Assembly: GCF_019091455.1 (NCBI RefSeq)
Contig: NZ_JAGXJN010000001.1
Span: 372,001-436,000, forward strand
Length of the DNA stretch: 64,000 nt
Direction of reading: 5' to 3'
From: Chitinophaga sp. GbtcB8
GTDB taxonomy: Bacteria; Bacteroidota; Bacteroidia; Chitinophagales; Chitinophagaceae
Shown here: positions 8,529-15,900 of the stretch, piece by piece
Layout: every line of letters begins with the position of its first letter
Numbering within the stretch: the first letter of the stretch is position 1
Notes under the pieces: generated by a model
Told to the model about the DNA's origin: nothing
The model's input: the letters and a program-made list of their open reading frames with translations, nothing else
Database searches by the model: none
Made by a program: the position numbers and the translations under genes

Positions 8529-9653
8529 ATGAATTTTAATTTTTTGTTGCACCGCATTGAAAACACGCATCAACATTTACAGGAAAGCGCTGCAAAAGCA
8601 GTGAACCGTTTATTAACCATCCGCAATTGGTTAATTGGGTATTACATAGTGGAATATGAGCAGAACGGGGAGGATAGGGCGAGATATGGAGAAAAGTTGT
8701 TTGACAAATTATCTGAAAAACTAAAGAAGGAGAGTTTTTCTCCACGCAACCTTCGTTTATACCGGCAGTTCTATACTACCTATGAACACATCGGGCCTGT
8801 TATCAGGGAATACATACCGATTGTAATTTGGCAGACAGTGTCTGCCAAATTGCAATCGGCTAATAATCAATCAGTTGAAATTTGGCAATCACAGATTGCC
8901 AAATGTGAAAACATATTTATTGCTCCTCAAAGATTATTGGATAAACTCTCCTTCTCCCATATCAGCTTATTGCTTACCATTTCAGATCCGCTGCAACGTG
9001 CCTTCTATGAGCTGGAAACCATTAAAGGCAACTGGAGCGTGCGCGAATTAAAAAGGCAGATCAACAGCCTGTATTTTGAGCGTATGGGTCTTTCAAAGAA
9101 TAAGGAAAAGCTGCAGCAGTTTATTCATGAAGCAGATATTCCCATAGATCCGGCTGACTTCATTAAAAACATGTACACTTTTGAGTTCCTGGACCTGCCG
9201 CAAAAAGCGCTGGTAATAGAAAGTGACCTGGAAGCCGCGCTGCTGGGCAACTTACAGGATTTTCTACTGGAAATGGGCCCTGGTTTTTGCCTGGAAGCAA
9301 GGCAAAAACGTATACTCATTGGTGATGAACATTTCTTTATTGACCTGGTATTTTATCACCGCATTTTAAAATGCCATGTGCTGGTGGAGCTGAAAGTAGA
9401 TGCGTTCAATCATGTGAATGCAGGCCAGCTGAACACTTATCTGAATTATTATAAAGCGGAGGTAATGGAAAAAGATGATAACCCGCCCATTGGTATTTTA
9501 ATGGTAACCAATAAGAATGAAACATTGGTACAGTATGCCACGGCAGGTATGGATCAAACCTTATTTGTAAAACAGTACCAGGTAAAGCTGCCTTCCAAAG
9601 AAGCGCTGGAACAGTTTATACGGCAGGAGCTGCGGTACGCTCCAGCAATATGA
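8529..9653 (+). CDS. DUF1016/YhcG-type PDDEXK nuclease-domain protein
   Basis: 374 residues from ATG 8529; the frame is open further upstream, but MNFNFLLHRIENTHQHLQES matches the usual DUF1016 N-terminus. The N-terminal helical domain (about 1-190) includes LSFSHISLLLTISDPLQRAFYELE and NWSVRELKRQ. The C-terminal domain has a PDDEXK-type core, with D272 in FFIDLVFYH and E287-x-K289 in VELK. The family is found with restriction-modification and recombinase genes; its role is not settled, and nuclease or defence functions are proposed. It stands alone here, and its 3' end overlaps the pigment cluster by 38 bases on opposite strands. The 5' half is more AT-rich than its neighbours, which suggests transfer. 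Confidence 0.8.
   Translation: MNFNFLLHRIENTHQHLQESAAKAVNRLLTIRNWLIGYYIVEYEQNGEDRARYGEKLFDKLSEKLKKESFSPRNLRLYRQFYTTYEHIGPVIREYIPIVIWQTVSAKLQSANNQSVEIWQSQIAKCENIFIAPQRLLDKLSFSHISLLLTISDPLQRAFYELETIKGNWSVRELKRQINSLYFERMGLSKNKEKLQQFIHEADIPIDPADFIKNMYTFEFLDLPQKALVIESDLEAALLGNLQDFLLEMGPGFCLEARQKRILIGDEHFFIDLVFYHRILKCHVLVELKVDAFNHVNAGQLNTYLNYYKAEVMEKDDNPPIGILMVTNKNETLVQYATAGMDQTLFVKQYQVKLPSKEALEQFIRQELRYAPAI
8817..8904 (+). repeat. Two related palindromes inside the DUF1016 coding sequence
   Basis: The first palindrome spans 8817-8859: 21-base arms around a single G at 8838, with one non-pairing position. The second spans 8880-8904: ATTTGGCAATC and GATTGCCAAAT around ACA. Both share the core ATTTGGCA...TGCCAAAT, so the region holds four half-copies. 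In frame they encode IWQTVSAKLQ and IWQSQIAKCE. The segment lies between the N-terminal helices and the conserved LSFSH motif, like an in-frame insertion. Confidence 0.8.
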
Positions 9654-10695
9654 AGGTATGCTGATCGCCAAAAAAATGATTGTAAATTAAAATGCGGTTA
9701 AGAGTGGCGGGGAATTGTGATACCATGGGAAACCATTGCTGCGGCACCTGCTGCGCTTTCAGCATATGCGCGCCCAGCCACAGCGCAAAGGCGCCGGCCG
9801 TTTCATATTCCCCGCACAAATGTTTAAAAGGCAGCTGGCTCACTTGCGGCAAACCCAGATCCAGCTGCCGGTAGTAGTGCTCAAAATTATTATCCCCATT
9901 GCGCCCGGTAATCACCAGATCTATATCTTTTGCAGATAATCCGTGCTGGCTTAAAAAGGTTGCCAGTCCTGTTGTTAAAGCAGTAAGTGAAGGTTTGTAT
10001 AACATTTTTAAACCTGCAACCCGTGCATAACTTTGAGTAGTAGGTGCTGCTGTTAAGGTAAAAAAAACAGCGCCTTCACCAGAGATTGTGCCTGGCGTTA
10101 AATGATCATACAGCGCTGCGCTGTTCACCATTTCTTTTTTCCAGTGCCCAATGCGGGATTTAATATAAAAATGCTCAGCAGATATTTCATCAAAAGCGCC
10201 GGTAAGCGTGTGCGATGCGCCCTCTTCCAGCAACAGCATACTATCCAGCAGCGCGCTTTCAAAAGAAAAACCGCGATGCACAAAAGTATTGTTGTAGGTA
10301 GTAACCTGCTGCTGCACGGCTATCATACCATTTACGGCATTGTAGGTGGATTGGATAAAAGGGGTTGGGTTGAGCGCACGCTCCTCATACTGGCGGATGT
10401 CTTTCAAAAAACGTTCTGTATCCTGTAAGCTGCCTTTGCCGGTGCCGGTAACAATAGCGTCCGGTACGCTCAAACCGCTGTCCTGCATACATTTCAGGGC
10501 AGTGGTTAAACCCATTTTTAGCAGCCGGCTGATACGCCGCAGGCTATTGGCAGGAATAAATGTTTTATAGTCCGGTTCTGTTACGGCAAATACATTGGCG
10601 CCGGTACTCACCAGTGGCTGAGAAAAAAGGTTTCCTTCAAAAGTATGCTGGGGCGTTATAGCCGCCAATCCTTGTATGTAACACTTACCCTTCAT
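9616..10695 (-). CDS. Degenerate ketosynthase (chain-length-factor-like) of the flexirubin-type cluster
   Basis: 359 residues with a thiolase/ketosynthase fold by alignment to its neighbour, but the catalytic triad is gone. Where the neighbour has TACSSSANAL, this has HRGFSFESAL, so Cys becomes Gly142. The region of the first histidine reads TGRNGDNN, and the second histidine (TGHTLAAAG) reads CGEYETAGA. It should be non-catalytic, probably pairing with the adjacent ketosynthase as a chain-length factor does in type II polyketide systems. Its start overlaps that gene's stop by 11 bases, which supports coupled translation and a 1:1 complex. It is the last gene of the cluster. Confidence 0.75.
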   Translation of the reverse strand: MKGKCYIQGLAAITPQHTFEGNLFSQPLVSTGANVFAVTEPDYKTFIPANSLRRISRLLKMGLTTALKCMQDSGLSVPDAIVTGTGKGSLQDTERFLKDIRQYEERALNPTPFIQSTYNAVNGMIAVQQQVTTYNNTFVHRGFSFESALLDSMLLLEEGASHTLTGAFDEISAEHFYIKSRIGHWKKEMVNSAALYDHLTPGTISGEGAVFFTLTAAPTTQSYARVAGLKMLYKPSLTALTTGLATFLSQHGLSAKDIDLVITGRNGDNNFEHYYRQLDLGLPQVSQLPFKHLCGEYETAGAFALWLGAHMLKAQQVPQQWFPMVSQFPATLNRILIYNHFFGDQHTFILLERTAAPAV

Positions 10696-11899
10696 ATTTG
10701 CTGATCACCAGGGAGGCATTGTTGCCGCCAAAGCCAAATGAGTTTGAAATAACAGTATTCACGGGAACCTGCTCCAGCAGCCGGGTTTCGGGTGCTATGG
10801 ACAGCTCCTCCATTTTTTCAGAATAGTTAAGATTGGGAAATATTACCTGGTGCTGAATAGCCAGTACAGCATAAATAGCTTCAATAGCACCTGCAGCAGC
10901 CAGGGTATGCCCCGTAAAAGGTTTGGTAGAGCTAAAGGGCGGCACCTGTGCGCCAAATAAGCGTTCCAGCGCTTTACCTTCAGATACGTCGTTATTCAGT
11001 GTTGCCGTACCATGCACATTTACATACTGCACATCTGCCGTGTTTCTGCCGCTCATAGCCAGCGCATTTTTCATAGCAGCAAAGGCCCCATCCCCTTCCG
11101 GTGAGGGCGATGTTGGGTGAAAAGCTTCATTACTATTGCAATACCCGCTTAGCTCTGCCAGGATAACACTGTTGTTTTCCCGTACCAGGCTTTCACTTTC
11201 CAGTACCAGGTAAGCAGCGCCTTCGCCCAGGTTTAAACCATTACGTTGCTGGTCAAACGGGCGGCAGGGCCGTTTATCCACGTTCTTGAGCGAGTTAAAA
11301 CCATTAAGCGTAAAACGGGTAAGCGCCTCTGTACCGCCACAGATCACGCGGCGCAGCAATCCCTGTTTAATGAGGCGGGCGCCGTACATAAGGGCGTTGG
11401 CCGATGAAGAACAGGCCGTGCTAACAGTAGTAATATATTCTGTAAAACCTACGGTATCGGCTATACGCTGTGTACAATCCGCACAATCCAGCGTATCAAT
11501 ATATTTCAGGAAATCCCCTTCCTTTTCAGGATCGGTAATGTCAAAATAAACTTTTTCGGTATCGCACATACCGCCTACGGTAGAGGCGTTAATAAAACCG
11601 GTAGGTTCCTGCTGCAGGTCGCTGATGCCTGCCTGCTGCAGGGCTTCCTGCATGGCTAACAAACCTAAAAGAGTGGTGCGGGTATATTCCGGGGTATTGG
11701 GTACACCAGCCATAGTACTCAATTCCGCCGTACTATGCTTTACTTCTGCTACCGGTAATACCTCTTTATAAATAGTATCTATATAACAGGTAAATCCCAG
11801 GCCGCTTTGCTGCTGCCGGAGGCTGCCAAGGTTTGCTGCAACGGTATCACCAATGGCAGTGATCATTCCCATCCCTGTTATAAACACACGTTCCGCCAT
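10685..11899 (-). CDS. FabF-like beta-ketoacyl-ACP synthase of the flexirubin-type cluster
   Basis: 404 residues with an intact Cys-His-His triad: C163 in VSTACSSSANA, H296 in VNVHGTATLNND and H331 in FTGHTLAAAGA. The glycine-rich end NSFGFGGNNASLV is also typical. It should carry out decarboxylative condensation of malonyl-ACP with an acyl chain, extending the chain used for the resorcinol or polyene part. It lies 14 bases after the ACP gene and overlaps the degenerate ketosynthase, making a three-gene ACP/KS/KS-like core. It could also serve aryl-polyene synthesis. Confidence 0.85.
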   Translation of the reverse strand: MAERVFITGMGMITAIGDTVAANLGSLRQQQSGLGFTCYIDTIYKEVLPVAEVKHSTAELSTMAGVPNTPEYTRTTLLGLLAMQEALQQAGISDLQQEPTGFINASTVGGMCDTEKVYFDITDPEKEGDFLKYIDTLDCADCTQRIADTVGFTEYITTVSTACSSSANALMYGARLIKQGLLRRVICGGTEALTRFTLNGFNSLKNVDKRPCRPFDQQRNGLNLGEGAAYLVLESESLVRENNSVILAELSGYCNSNEAFHPTSPSPEGDGAFAAMKNALAMSGRNTADVQYVNVHGTATLNNDVSEGKALERLFGAQVPPFSSTKPFTGHTLAAAGAIEAIYAVLAIQHQVIFPNLNYSEKMEELSIAPETRLLEQVPVNTVISNSFGFGGNNASLVISKYEG

Positions 11900-11913
11900 G
11901 CTACCGTATTGGC

Positions 11914-12171
11914 TTAAGCCGGTTGTTTAGATTGAATAAATTCCGCCATGGATTGTACGGATTGTAAGATCTTCCGGCCTTCGCGCGGATCTTCTACCTT
12001 TATCTGGTAATGCCTTTCCAGCAGCACCATCAGCTCCAGGGAATCAATGCTGTCCAGCCCCAGGCCTTCTCCGAACAAAGGCGCATTATCATCAATATCC
12101 TCAGGCTTGGTATCCTGCAGGTTCAATGCCTCAATGATCTGTACTTTCAGTTTTTGTTTTAAATCTTCCAT
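11914..12171 (-). CDS. Acyl carrier protein of the flexirubin-type cluster
   Basis: 85 residues, acidic, helical. S41 in GLGLDSIDSLELMVLLE is the phosphopantetheine attachment site, with the usual LDSxxS context. It is not the housekeeping AcpP, whose motif is normally DSLDTVE; cluster position shows a dedicated role in carrying pigment acyl chains. The 95 bases between its start and the ABC permease stop contain no clear signal. Confidence 0.9.
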   Translation of the reverse strand: MEDLKQKLKVQIIEALNLQDTKPEDIDDNAPLFGEGLGLDSIDSLELMVLLERHYQIKVEDPREGRKILQSVQSMAEFIQSKQPA

Positions 12172-12266
12172 AATAAGTGTTGTAGGTATATCCCAATATC
12201 AAGACTGCATCAGGACAACGGTAAAAATACAGTTTTACAATTGATTAGAAAATAAATCCCCTGCGC

Positions 12267-13553
12267 TCAGCTCATCCGCCCCTTCTCTACCCGCGCAGCC
12301 AGGTATAACATGACCAGACACAATATCATCAGCTTGCCGGCATTACCCATGATCTGCGCAAAACCGCCATTACGCAGGTACAAATCGTTAATAGCTTCCA
12401 GCCCCCAGTTCAACGGGGTTAAATGCCCAATGAACTGCATGGCCGGCGGCATTACCTCCAACGGCACCCATATGCCGCCAATGGCAGAAAGGATCACAAT
12501 AGAAATAGCGCCAAAGCTCAATGCCTGGTTAGGCGTTTTAAACAACGTGCCTACCAGTATGCCGTATGCAGTAGCAGCCAGTGAAATACACAGCGCTATT
12601 ACAAACACAGGCAGGTAGCTGTGCCCCAGCACTAAACGGGGCAAATGTAACAGGGGCATTAAGTAAATGCCTACTAATGTCATCAGGTAAAACTGCACCA
12701 CGCAAATGCTTACAAAGAACAGCATTTTGCCTGCCAGCAGCGCCAGGTAAGAACCTGGTATCAGCTTCATACGCAGCAGGCTGCCATCTTCCCGCTCCCG
12801 TATCATGTTACCTGCAATGGGAATTACAATGAAGAACATAGCAAAAATGCTCCATGCCGGCACATTGTGCTGCACGGAATTATATACCATATTTATTTGT
12901 TTGGTAGGGCCGGTTACCTGCTCCTGCAGGCCTACGGCTTTTAACTGTATGGCAAAGGTATCAGCAGCATCCGCCTCTTTACTGTGCAGCTGCAGCTTTA
13001 TGCGTTCCAGCAGCAGGTCTGTTTCTATCTGTGTTAAAAAATTATCCAGCGCCTGGTGAATAGCGCTTTTAAAGGCTTTTTTAGCTGCGGGGTCAAAATA
13101 AATGAGCACGTTCAAAGAATCGTTCCGGCTCTTTACCGGTTGCACGGCCGGTAAGCCCATACGTTTTGAAAGATCATTTACAATCCGGTTGGCATTGCTC
13201 ACAATAGCGGCGGTAGCGCCTTTAGGAATAAGGATACATATTTTATAGTCGCCTGCATTTACCAAACGTACGGCATCTTCCTGGGTAACAGGCTTACCAT
13301 CCAGTGAATCTACCAGAGTAAACTGCCCGCTGTGCTCCAGGCCTTCTTTAATATAACGGGCCAGCCTGCCATGATCATTATCTACTGTAAGCACGTCAAA
13401 CTTCAGCTCCTGGTAGTCGCGGAAAGGCGCATCTTCTATCAATGCCATTACCGTGATCAGCACCAGCGGCATTAAAAATAACAATGCCAGTCCTCCCCTG
13501 TCCCGTATCAGTAACAGCCATTCTTTGCGTATGGTAGCCAGTAATCTTAGCAT
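12267..13553 (-). CDS. ABC-2 type permease of the flexirubin-type cluster
   Basis: 428 residues. One membrane segment near 20-38 (GGLALLFLMPLVLITVMAL) is followed by a long extracytoplasmic region (about 40-235), then five or six membrane segments (for example FFIVIPIAGNM, MLFFVSICVVQFYLMTLVGIYLM, FGAISIVILSAIGGIWVPL). This layout is that of ABC-2 exporters of the YhhJ/DrrB kind. With the ATPase gene 6 bases upstream it probably forms an exporter for the pigment or a precursor, moving it toward the outer membrane. Confidence 0.85.
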   Translation of the reverse strand: MLRLLATIRKEWLLLIRDRGGLALLFLMPLVLITVMALIEDAPFRDYQELKFDVLTVDNDHGRLARYIKEGLEHSGQFTLVDSLDGKPVTQEDAVRLVNAGDYKICILIPKGATAAIVSNANRIVNDLSKRMGLPAVQPVKSRNDSLNVLIYFDPAAKKAFKSAIHQALDNFLTQIETDLLLERIKLQLHSKEADAADTFAIQLKAVGLQEQVTGPTKQINMVYNSVQHNVPAWSIFAMFFIVIPIAGNMIREREDGSLLRMKLIPGSYLALLAGKMLFFVSICVVQFYLMTLVGIYLMPLLHLPRLVLGHSYLPVFVIALCISLAATAYGILVGTLFKTPNQALSFGAISIVILSAIGGIWVPLEVMPPAMQFIGHLTPLNWGLEAINDLYLRNGGFAQIMGNAGKLMILCLVMLYLAARVEKGRMS

Positions 13554-13559
13554 AGTGTA

Positions 13560-14303
13560 TTAGTCTCTCACCGCCAGCCCGGTATGATGCAGGAATACTT
13601 CTTCCAGGTTGCGGCACTCCGGGTGTTGTTGTATCAGTTGTAATGGTTGCCCCTGCATTACCAGGCGGCCCTGGTCAATGATGGCTACTTCCTCACACAG
13701 GCTTTGCGCCTCTTCCAGCAGGTGCGAGGTGTATAAAATGCTTACTCCCTGCTGCTGGTTATACTCCCGCAAAAATTGCAGGATCATATTGCGCGACTGT
13801 ACATCCACACCGGCAGTAGGCTCGTCCAGGATCAGCAGCTGCGGATTATGCAGCAGGGCAGCAATAATATTGGTACGGCGTTTCATACCGCCGGAAAATT
13901 TATAGACTTCTTTTTTACCGTTCTTTTCCAGGCCGAAACGCTGCAGGTAATCCTCTATTTTAGTGCGCAGGGGCTTGCCTTTCAGGCCATACAGGTTACC
14001 AAAATAGGTCAGGTTTTCCAAAGCGCTGAGCTGCGGGAACAAGGCTATCTGCTGCGGCACAATACCGATCATTTTTTTAATGGACTCCCGGTGGTGGACA
14101 TCCTGGTGCAGGTCAAAGATCTGTGCATCCCCGCTATCAGCCCTTACCAGCCCGCAAAGGATGGAAATGGTAGTGGTTTTACCGGCGCCGGTGGGTCCCA
14201 GCAAACCTGCTATCCTGCCTTTGGGAAAGCTGAACGATAAGCCGCTCAACGACGGCTCCAGCGCTCCCGGGTAGGTTTTATGCAAGTTCTTAACAGTAAT
14301 CAT
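13560..14303 (-). CDS. ABC transporter ATPase of the flexirubin-type cluster
   Basis: 247 residues. It has Walker A GPTGAGKTT near 36-44, signature FSGGMKRR near 138-145, and Walker B LLILDEPTAGVD near 157-168. It is of the DrrA/CcmA kind and partners the ABC-2 permease just downstream (6-base gap). The role in pigment export is inferred from cluster position. A 24-bp perfect hairpin (14318-14377) separates it from the BtrH-like gene upstream, and may adjust its expression. Confidence 0.88.
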   Translation of the reverse strand: MITVKNLHKTYPGALEPSLSGLSFSFPKGRIAGLLGPTGAGKTTTISILCGLVRADSGDAQIFDLHQDVHHRESIKKMIGIVPQQIALFPQLSALENLTYFGNLYGLKGKPLRTKIEDYLQRFGLEKNGKKEVYKFSGGMKRRTNIIAALLHNPQLLILDEPTAGVDVQSRNMILQFLREYNQQQGVSILYTSHLLEEAQSLCEEVAIIDQGRLVMQGQPLQLIQQHPECRNLEEVFLHHTGLAVRD

Positions 14304-14317
14304 TTTCTAATTAGATG

Positions 14318-14377
14318 ATGTGCTGATATGCTAATGTGCTGGTATATACTTGTCAGCACATTAGCATATCAGCACAT
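14318..14377. repeat. 24-bp perfect hairpin, TGTGCTnATATGC family (copy 1)
   Basis: Arms 14318-14341 and 14354-14377 are exact reverse complements around a 12-base loop. The arm itself is made of near-repeats (TGTGCTGATATGC, TAATGTGCTG). A second copy of the same word family lies at 29245-29314, and the two share even the loop start GGTRTATAC. It lies inside the pigment operon between the BtrH-like gene and the ABC ATPase, with no T-run. Confidence 0.85.
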
Positions 14378-14384
14378 TAACACA

Positions 14385-15389
14385 TTATATCTTCACTTTA
14401 GACAACTTCTTAAAAAACACTTCCTCTGCTGCAGCGCATTGCAGCAGCATTTCACTTAATTCAGCATAAGATACATTATCAGCGGAACGGCTTTTACAAA
14501 CCCGGCCGGCATTAAATGCAAAGTTGCGCCACAGGTCGCCAATACCGGTTAGCTCCCGGGACAGCTTGGCCAGCTCCGGCTGTTGCAGCAGGTCAGCCGC
14601 TTCCTGTAAAAAGGCGGCATACATAAAACGGAAGCCGGCGCCGCCCGTACCTATCTCTTCCTGCATACGTATTATATTACCCAGGTACAGCGTGGCTTTA
14701 CGGTCGCCCAGCTTTTCAGGATAATGTTTTACCCGCTTGGCTAAAAAGCGCATGCCTTTTACGCCGAACATGGGTACCGGTATCTTTAACATATAATGGC
14801 AAGCCTGTTCAATGCCCTGGCGGATGGGCTTTTGCAGCGATACGCCGGAAGGCACCTGCACCGGGTAGTACATTTTACCTTTAGGCTCCGGGAAGCCTTT
14901 TGCAAAGCGGGCTTCTGCCAGGCTTTTGGGATCTATTTCCGTTACCACATCCATAATAGGATCGCTTACCTGGTAGTTATCGCCATTCTTTCCATAGATC
15001 ACCAGGTTATGCGCGTTAAAATGAAAACGGTACGCCGGCGGAAAATAAGGCAGGTAATATACGCTGGACAATACGCCCACCGGGATGCCTTCGCCAATTA
15101 CACGGTCCAGCGCCTGCATAGCTTTTTCCGGGCTGGAAAATTTCTGCGACTGCATTTTTACGCCCAACCGGCTGCACACCCGCTGAAAAATAGCACCGGG
15201 CCAAATACGGTAGGTGGTACCGGGCACACCGTTCACTTTTACAAAGGGCAGGTGGCCAAAGAAAATGCCGGCGCCTATGCCAAAAGCCATTGGCTCACTG
15301 ATATTAAGGCCGTAATGCCGGAACAGGTTGGATATGACCCCACTCTCACAATGTGCCGTTTGCACGTGGTTAAATTGTACTTGGCTCAT
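14385..15389 (-). CDS. BtrH N-terminal-like cysteine acyltransferase of the flexirubin-type cluster
   Basis: 334 residues from ATG 15389 (MSQVQFNHVQTAHCES). A longer start at 15428 would run through the hairpin at 15406-15450 and add an unlike sequence. It has the candidate Cys-His-Asp triad of the BtrH N-terminal family: C14 in AHCESG, H127 in HFNAHNLVIYG and D143 in QVSDPIMD. BtrH in butirosin synthesis moves an acyl group from an ACP to the antibiotic. By analogy this may transfer an ACP-bound acyl chain, possibly to the resorcinol hydroxyl. That role is inference. Confidence 0.75.
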   Translation of the reverse strand: MSQVQFNHVQTAHCESGVISNLFRHYGLNISEPMAFGIGAGIFFGHLPFVKVNGVPGTTYRIWPGAIFQRVCSRLGVKMQSQKFSSPEKAMQALDRVIGEGIPVGVLSSVYYLPYFPPAYRFHFNAHNLVIYGKNGDNYQVSDPIMDVVTEIDPKSLAEARFAKGFPEPKGKMYYPVQVPSGVSLQKPIRQGIEQACHYMLKIPVPMFGVKGMRFLAKRVKHYPEKLGDRKATLYLGNIIRMQEEIGTGGAGFRFMYAAFLQEAADLLQQPELAKLSRELTGIGDLWRNFAFNAGRVCKSRSADNVSYAELSEMLLQCAAAEEVFFKKLSKVKI

Positions 15390-15405
15390 AATGTCTGAAA
15401 TTGTG

Positions 15406-15450
15406 CACGGTCCACAGACCAACGTCAACCGCCGTGGTCTGCGGACCGTG
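15406..15450. repeat. GC-rich hairpin before the BtrH-like gene
   Basis: CACGGTCCACAGACCA at 15406-15421 pairs with TGGTCTGCGGACCGTG at 15435-15450, with one A-C mismatch in 16. It occupies most of the 77-base gap between the small unknown gene and the BtrH-like start. The arms consist of the words GGTCCACAGACC. It could act as an attenuator or mRNA-processing site. Confidence 0.8.
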
Positions 15451-15466
15451 TACTATAAGGCAATAA

Positions 15467-15868
15467 CTATTTTATATGTTGTAATTCCTGCACCGTGATC
15501 TTGAAAGCGGCGGCATACCGCTGCAGCATAGTGCTGCTGAGATTTTTGAATACCCGGGGCTGCAGGTGGCGTTTTACCTGCCATTGAAATTTGCTCACAT
15601 AACTGGCCAGCAGGGGCAGGTCCATGAGGGTCTTTTCCATGTAATAGGCTATAGGGCTTATTTCACCGGCCAGCACGCGCTCACGGGCTTTCTCCACTTT
15701 TGCATGCACCTCTTCCCAGGCCTGTGCCATGGCTACATTCTCCGGCTCCCAGCCTACGCTGGTTACCGGCTGTTTGTATTCACCGGCATCGTTCACTGCG
15801 TAGAACAATTGTTTAAAAGTGCCTTCGTGCAGGTTATCACCATCCTGCGGTACTTCGTTCTGTTTCAT
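15467..15868 (-). CDS. Unrecognised small protein of the flexirubin-type cluster
   Basis: 133 residues, no signal peptide or membrane segment. I do not recognise a family. It is rich in aromatic residues in the first 50 (GTFKQLFYAVNDAGEY, SVGWEPENVAMAQAWEEVH). The end (STMLQRYAAAFKITVQELQHIK) resembles the last helices of a Xre-like helix-turn-helix, but no complete DNA-binding unit is visible. It sits 32 bases after darB and before the BtrH-like gene in the same direction, so a part in pigment synthesis, as a partner or scaffold protein, is likely. Confidence 0.6.
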   Translation of the reverse strand: MKQNEVPQDGDNLHEGTFKQLFYAVNDAGEYKQPVTSVGWEPENVAMAQAWEEVHAKVEKARERVLAGEISPIAYYMEKTLMDLPLLASYVSKFQWQVKRHLQPRVFKNLSSTMLQRYAAAFKITVQELQHIK

Positions 15869-15900
15869 ATAGGAGCAGTTTTAGGAGGCAACTCCCCGCT

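Noticed and set aside
15390-15428. Longer N-terminus for the BtrH-like protein (MTLVCGPCTISDI)
   Set aside because: It would be encoded by the left arm and loop of the intergenic hairpin, and the family starts near the catalytic cysteine.
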